Assembly (NCBI GenBank): GCA_041395845.1
Contig: JAWKZS010000005.1
Location: 175,032 to 239,031 of the forward strand
DNA length: 64,000 nucleotides
Direction: 5' to 3'
Source: Ch67 sp041395845
GTDB lineage: Bacteria; Pseudomonadota; Gammaproteobacteria; Pseudomonadales; Ketobacteraceae
Position numbers and translations under genes: made by a program. How positions within the stretch are numbered: position 1 is the first letter of the stretch; each line of letters opens with the position of its first letter. Positions 62,469 to 64,000 of the stretch are shown piece by piece. The notes under the pieces are model-generated. The model did no database searches, was not told where the DNA came from, and worked only from the letters and a program-made list of their open reading frames with translations.

Positions 62469-63650
62469 TCAATCCCGCCGATACAGGGTCACCACGCAGG
62501 CACCACCCAGGCCAAGATTGTGCTGCAACGCGATGCGGGCGTTGTCCACCTGACGCTTTTCCGCCTGGCCGCGCAGCTGCCACACCAGTTCGGTACACTG
62601 GGCCAGCCCGGTTGCGCCCAGCGGATGCCCCTTCGACAGCAGACCGCCGGAAGGATTGGTCACCACCTTGCCACCGTAGGTGTTGTCGCCATCCCAGATA
62701 AACTGTTCGGCGCCGCCTTCAGGGCAGAGGCCCAGTCCTTCGTAGGTCAACAGTTCGTTAGCAGTGAAGCAGTCATGCAGTTCCACCACATCCACATCTT
62801 CAGCACCGATACCGGCCTCTTCGTAGACCTGTTTCGCCGCGGCTTTCGTCATGTCATAGCCCACCATCTTGATCATGGACTTTTCTTCGAAGCTGCTGGC
62901 GAAATCCGTGGTCATGGCCTGCGCCGCGATGTACACCGGATTGCTGATGCCGTGCTTTTTCGCAAACTCATCGGAACACAGAATTGCCGCACCGGCGCCG
63001 CAGGTGGGCGGGCAGCACTGGAAGCGGGTGAGCGGATCGAACACTTCCTCCGACGCCATGATTTCTTCCAGTGACAGCACCTGATTGAACAGGGCGTAGG
63101 GATTGCGGCTGGCATGCTGGCGCGCCTTTTCCGCAATCTTGCCGAAGGTTTCCCGCTTGGTGCCGTGCTGCCAGCGGTACTCACGACCAGCGCCACCGAA
63201 CATCTGCGCGGCGGGTGGTGCCTGGGTGAAACCCTGTTCGTTCAGCATTACCTGCGCGTGCATGCTCATGGGATTTTCGCGGTCAGTGAATTTTGATCCC
63301 AGTGCGCCGCGCTCCATTTTTTCAAAACCCAGCGCCAGCACGCACTCTGCCAGCCCGCCTTCGATGGCCTGCCGCGCCAGAAACAGCGCAGAAGAACCGG
63401 TGGAACAGTTGTTGTTGACGTTCAACACCGGAATCCCGGTGAGCCCGAGTTCATACACCGCACGCTGTCCGCAGGTGGAATCCCCGTACACGTAGCCGCA
63501 GAACGCCTGCTGCACTTCGTTAAAGGGAATACCGGCATCCGCCAGCGCCTTGCGGCCGGCTTCGGCAGCCATTACATGATAATCATCGCTGGCACCGGGC
63601 TTGGCGAACTTGGTCATGCCCACACCGATTACATTGACTCGACGTTTCAT
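62469..63650 (-). CDS. Thiolase, SCP-x/lipid-transfer-protein type
   Basis: 393 aa from the ATG at 63650; the upstream ATG at 63656 is too close to the AGGAG site. Nucleophile Cys82 in NNNCSTGSSALFLAR; HDCFT and GHPLGATG supply the catalytic His residues typical of SCP-x thiolases, which cleave branched or sterol side-chain 3-ketoacyl-CoA. An SCP2 gene lies directly upstream in the same direction, reproducing the two halves of the eukaryotic SCP-x fusion as separate proteins. Confidence 0.93.
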   Translation of the reverse strand: MKRRVNVIGVGMTKFAKPGASDDYHVMAAEAGRKALADAGIPFNEVQQAFCGYVYGDSTCGQRAVYELGLTGIPVLNVNNNCSTGSSALFLARQAIEGGLAECVLALGFEKMERGALGSKFTDRENPMSMHAQVMLNEQGFTQAPPAAQMFGGAGREYRWQHGTKRETFGKIAEKARQHASRNPYALFNQVLSLEEIMASEEVFDPLTRFQCCPPTCGAGAAILCSDEFAKKHGISNPVYIAAQAMTTDFASSFEEKSMIKMVGYDMTKAAAKQVYEEAGIGAEDVDVVELHDCFTANELLTYEGLGLCPEGGAEQFIWDGDNTYGGKVVTNPSGGLLSKGHPLGATGLAQCTELVWQLRGQAEKRQVDNARIALQHNLGLGGACVVTLYRRD

Positions 63651-63689
63651 TTTCATTCTCCTGAATTCAATCCGGTTGCTTGAGTCCGC

Positions 63690-64000
63690 TTACAGGGCCT
63701 GTTCGATCTGACGCACCAGCGCCACATCGCCATCCACCCGCAGATCGCCTTTCTGGTACAGCGCCCGCAGGCTGCGTTTGCCGCTGACCAGTTCCACCAG
63801 TGCGCTGTCATTCAGGCTGGCGATTGCCGACGCATCATTGCTGCCACCATTGCGCGCCTGCGGCGGATTGGCGGACAGATCCAGAGTCCACACGGATTCC
63901 GGATCGCGCACATTGAATTGCACGACGCCATTCAGCCCTTTCGCACTAGCCAGCTTCTGCACCAGGGTGGCCAGCGCTTCGCCTGCCTGCGACGGTTTTG
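63690..64000 (-). CDS. SCP2 sterol-binding domain protein, N-terminus cut by window edge
   Basis: At least 103 codons, open to the right edge. The sequence GVVQFNVRDPESVWTLDLS, SDNDASAI-like segment and YQKGDLRVDGDVALVRQIEQAL match the SCP2 lipid-binding fold (hydrophobic tunnel, C-terminal GDxxxxxxL helix). It ends 40 nt before the thiolase start, so the two are likely in one operon. Whether the missing part is only the first strand or a further domain cannot be told. Confidence 0.85.
   Translation of the reverse strand, partial: KPSQAGEALATLVQKLASAKGLNGVVQFNVRDPESVWTLDLSANPPQARNGGSNDASAIASLNDSALVELVSGKRSLRALYQKGDLRVDGDVALVRQIEQAL

Overview
The window is GC-rich and densely coded apart from one AT-rich stretch. 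It looks like the chromosome of a free-living gammaproteobacterium that lives on lipids, alkanes or sterols. The evidence is two FadL-type porins, a lipase with its dedicated foldase, several secreted esterase-like hydrolases, a Baeyer-Villiger-type monooxygenase, a sterol-hydroxylase-like P450, an SCP-x thiolase next to an SCP2 domain, an MpaB/DUF2236 oxygenase, two GMC oxidoreductases, and regulators of the LysR, GlxA, OruR-AraC and TetR types. The overall style resembles hydrocarbon-degrading marine genera (Ketobacter/Alcanivorax-like), but no marker gene settles the taxon.

Layout. 1-3576 (-): a cut-off GMC oxidoreductase, an unknown 162-aa protein, a LysR and a GlxA-type regulator. 3751-9018 (+): FadL porin, second GMC oxidoreductase, translationally coupled CxxC carboxymuconolactone-decarboxylase-like protein, Pro/Glu-rich lipoprotein. 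9034-9960 (-): ferritin-like metal hydrolase. 10133-19446 (-): a tight five-gene amidoligase locus (two transglutaminases, two circularly permuted ATP-grasp proteins, two alpha-E modules). 19695-25962 (+): GFA protein, then a three-gene operon of a ThDP enzyme and two divergent citrate-synthase-fold proteins, then a TonB receptor with a structured leader. 26017-33039 (-): GGDEF/EAL protein with a small membrane partner, FadL paralogue, lipase foldase, lipase, alpha/beta hydrolase; an AraC regulator diverges at 33176. 34252-44759: YfiF-like methyltransferase, the DUF5666/DUF6502 pair, a pilin-like membrane protein, a 1336-residue hybrid kinase and an esterase-like lipoprotein. 45017-46558 (-): BVMO-like monooxygenase.

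46560-49900 is a scar. It holds IS91 and IS21 transposase fragments, subterminal-like repeats, a LexA-like box, and a low-GC, frame-broken Sel1-repeat gene. 49903-64000 then returns to normal content: a frameshifted membrane protein, NfeD plus SPFH, AraC, a sugar-dehydrogenase/cytochrome gene read in nine frame changes, paired YeeE transporters, MpaB, a secreted hydrolase, AraC, P450, TetR, SCP-x thiolase and an SCP2 domain cut by the window edge.

How it works together (inference): secreted lipases and esterases release fatty acids or sterol esters, FadL and TonB proteins import the products, and oxidoreductases, BVMO, P450 and thiolase start their oxidation. A-rich AANAANAA motifs of the Hfq/Crc type sit just ahead of six of the surface or secreted genes, which suggests a shared catabolite-repression layer. 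The two most unusual systems are the ThDP/paired citrate-synthase operon, in which canonical catalytic residues appear to be missing, and the amidoligase locus, which pairs an intact with a degenerate ATP-grasp.
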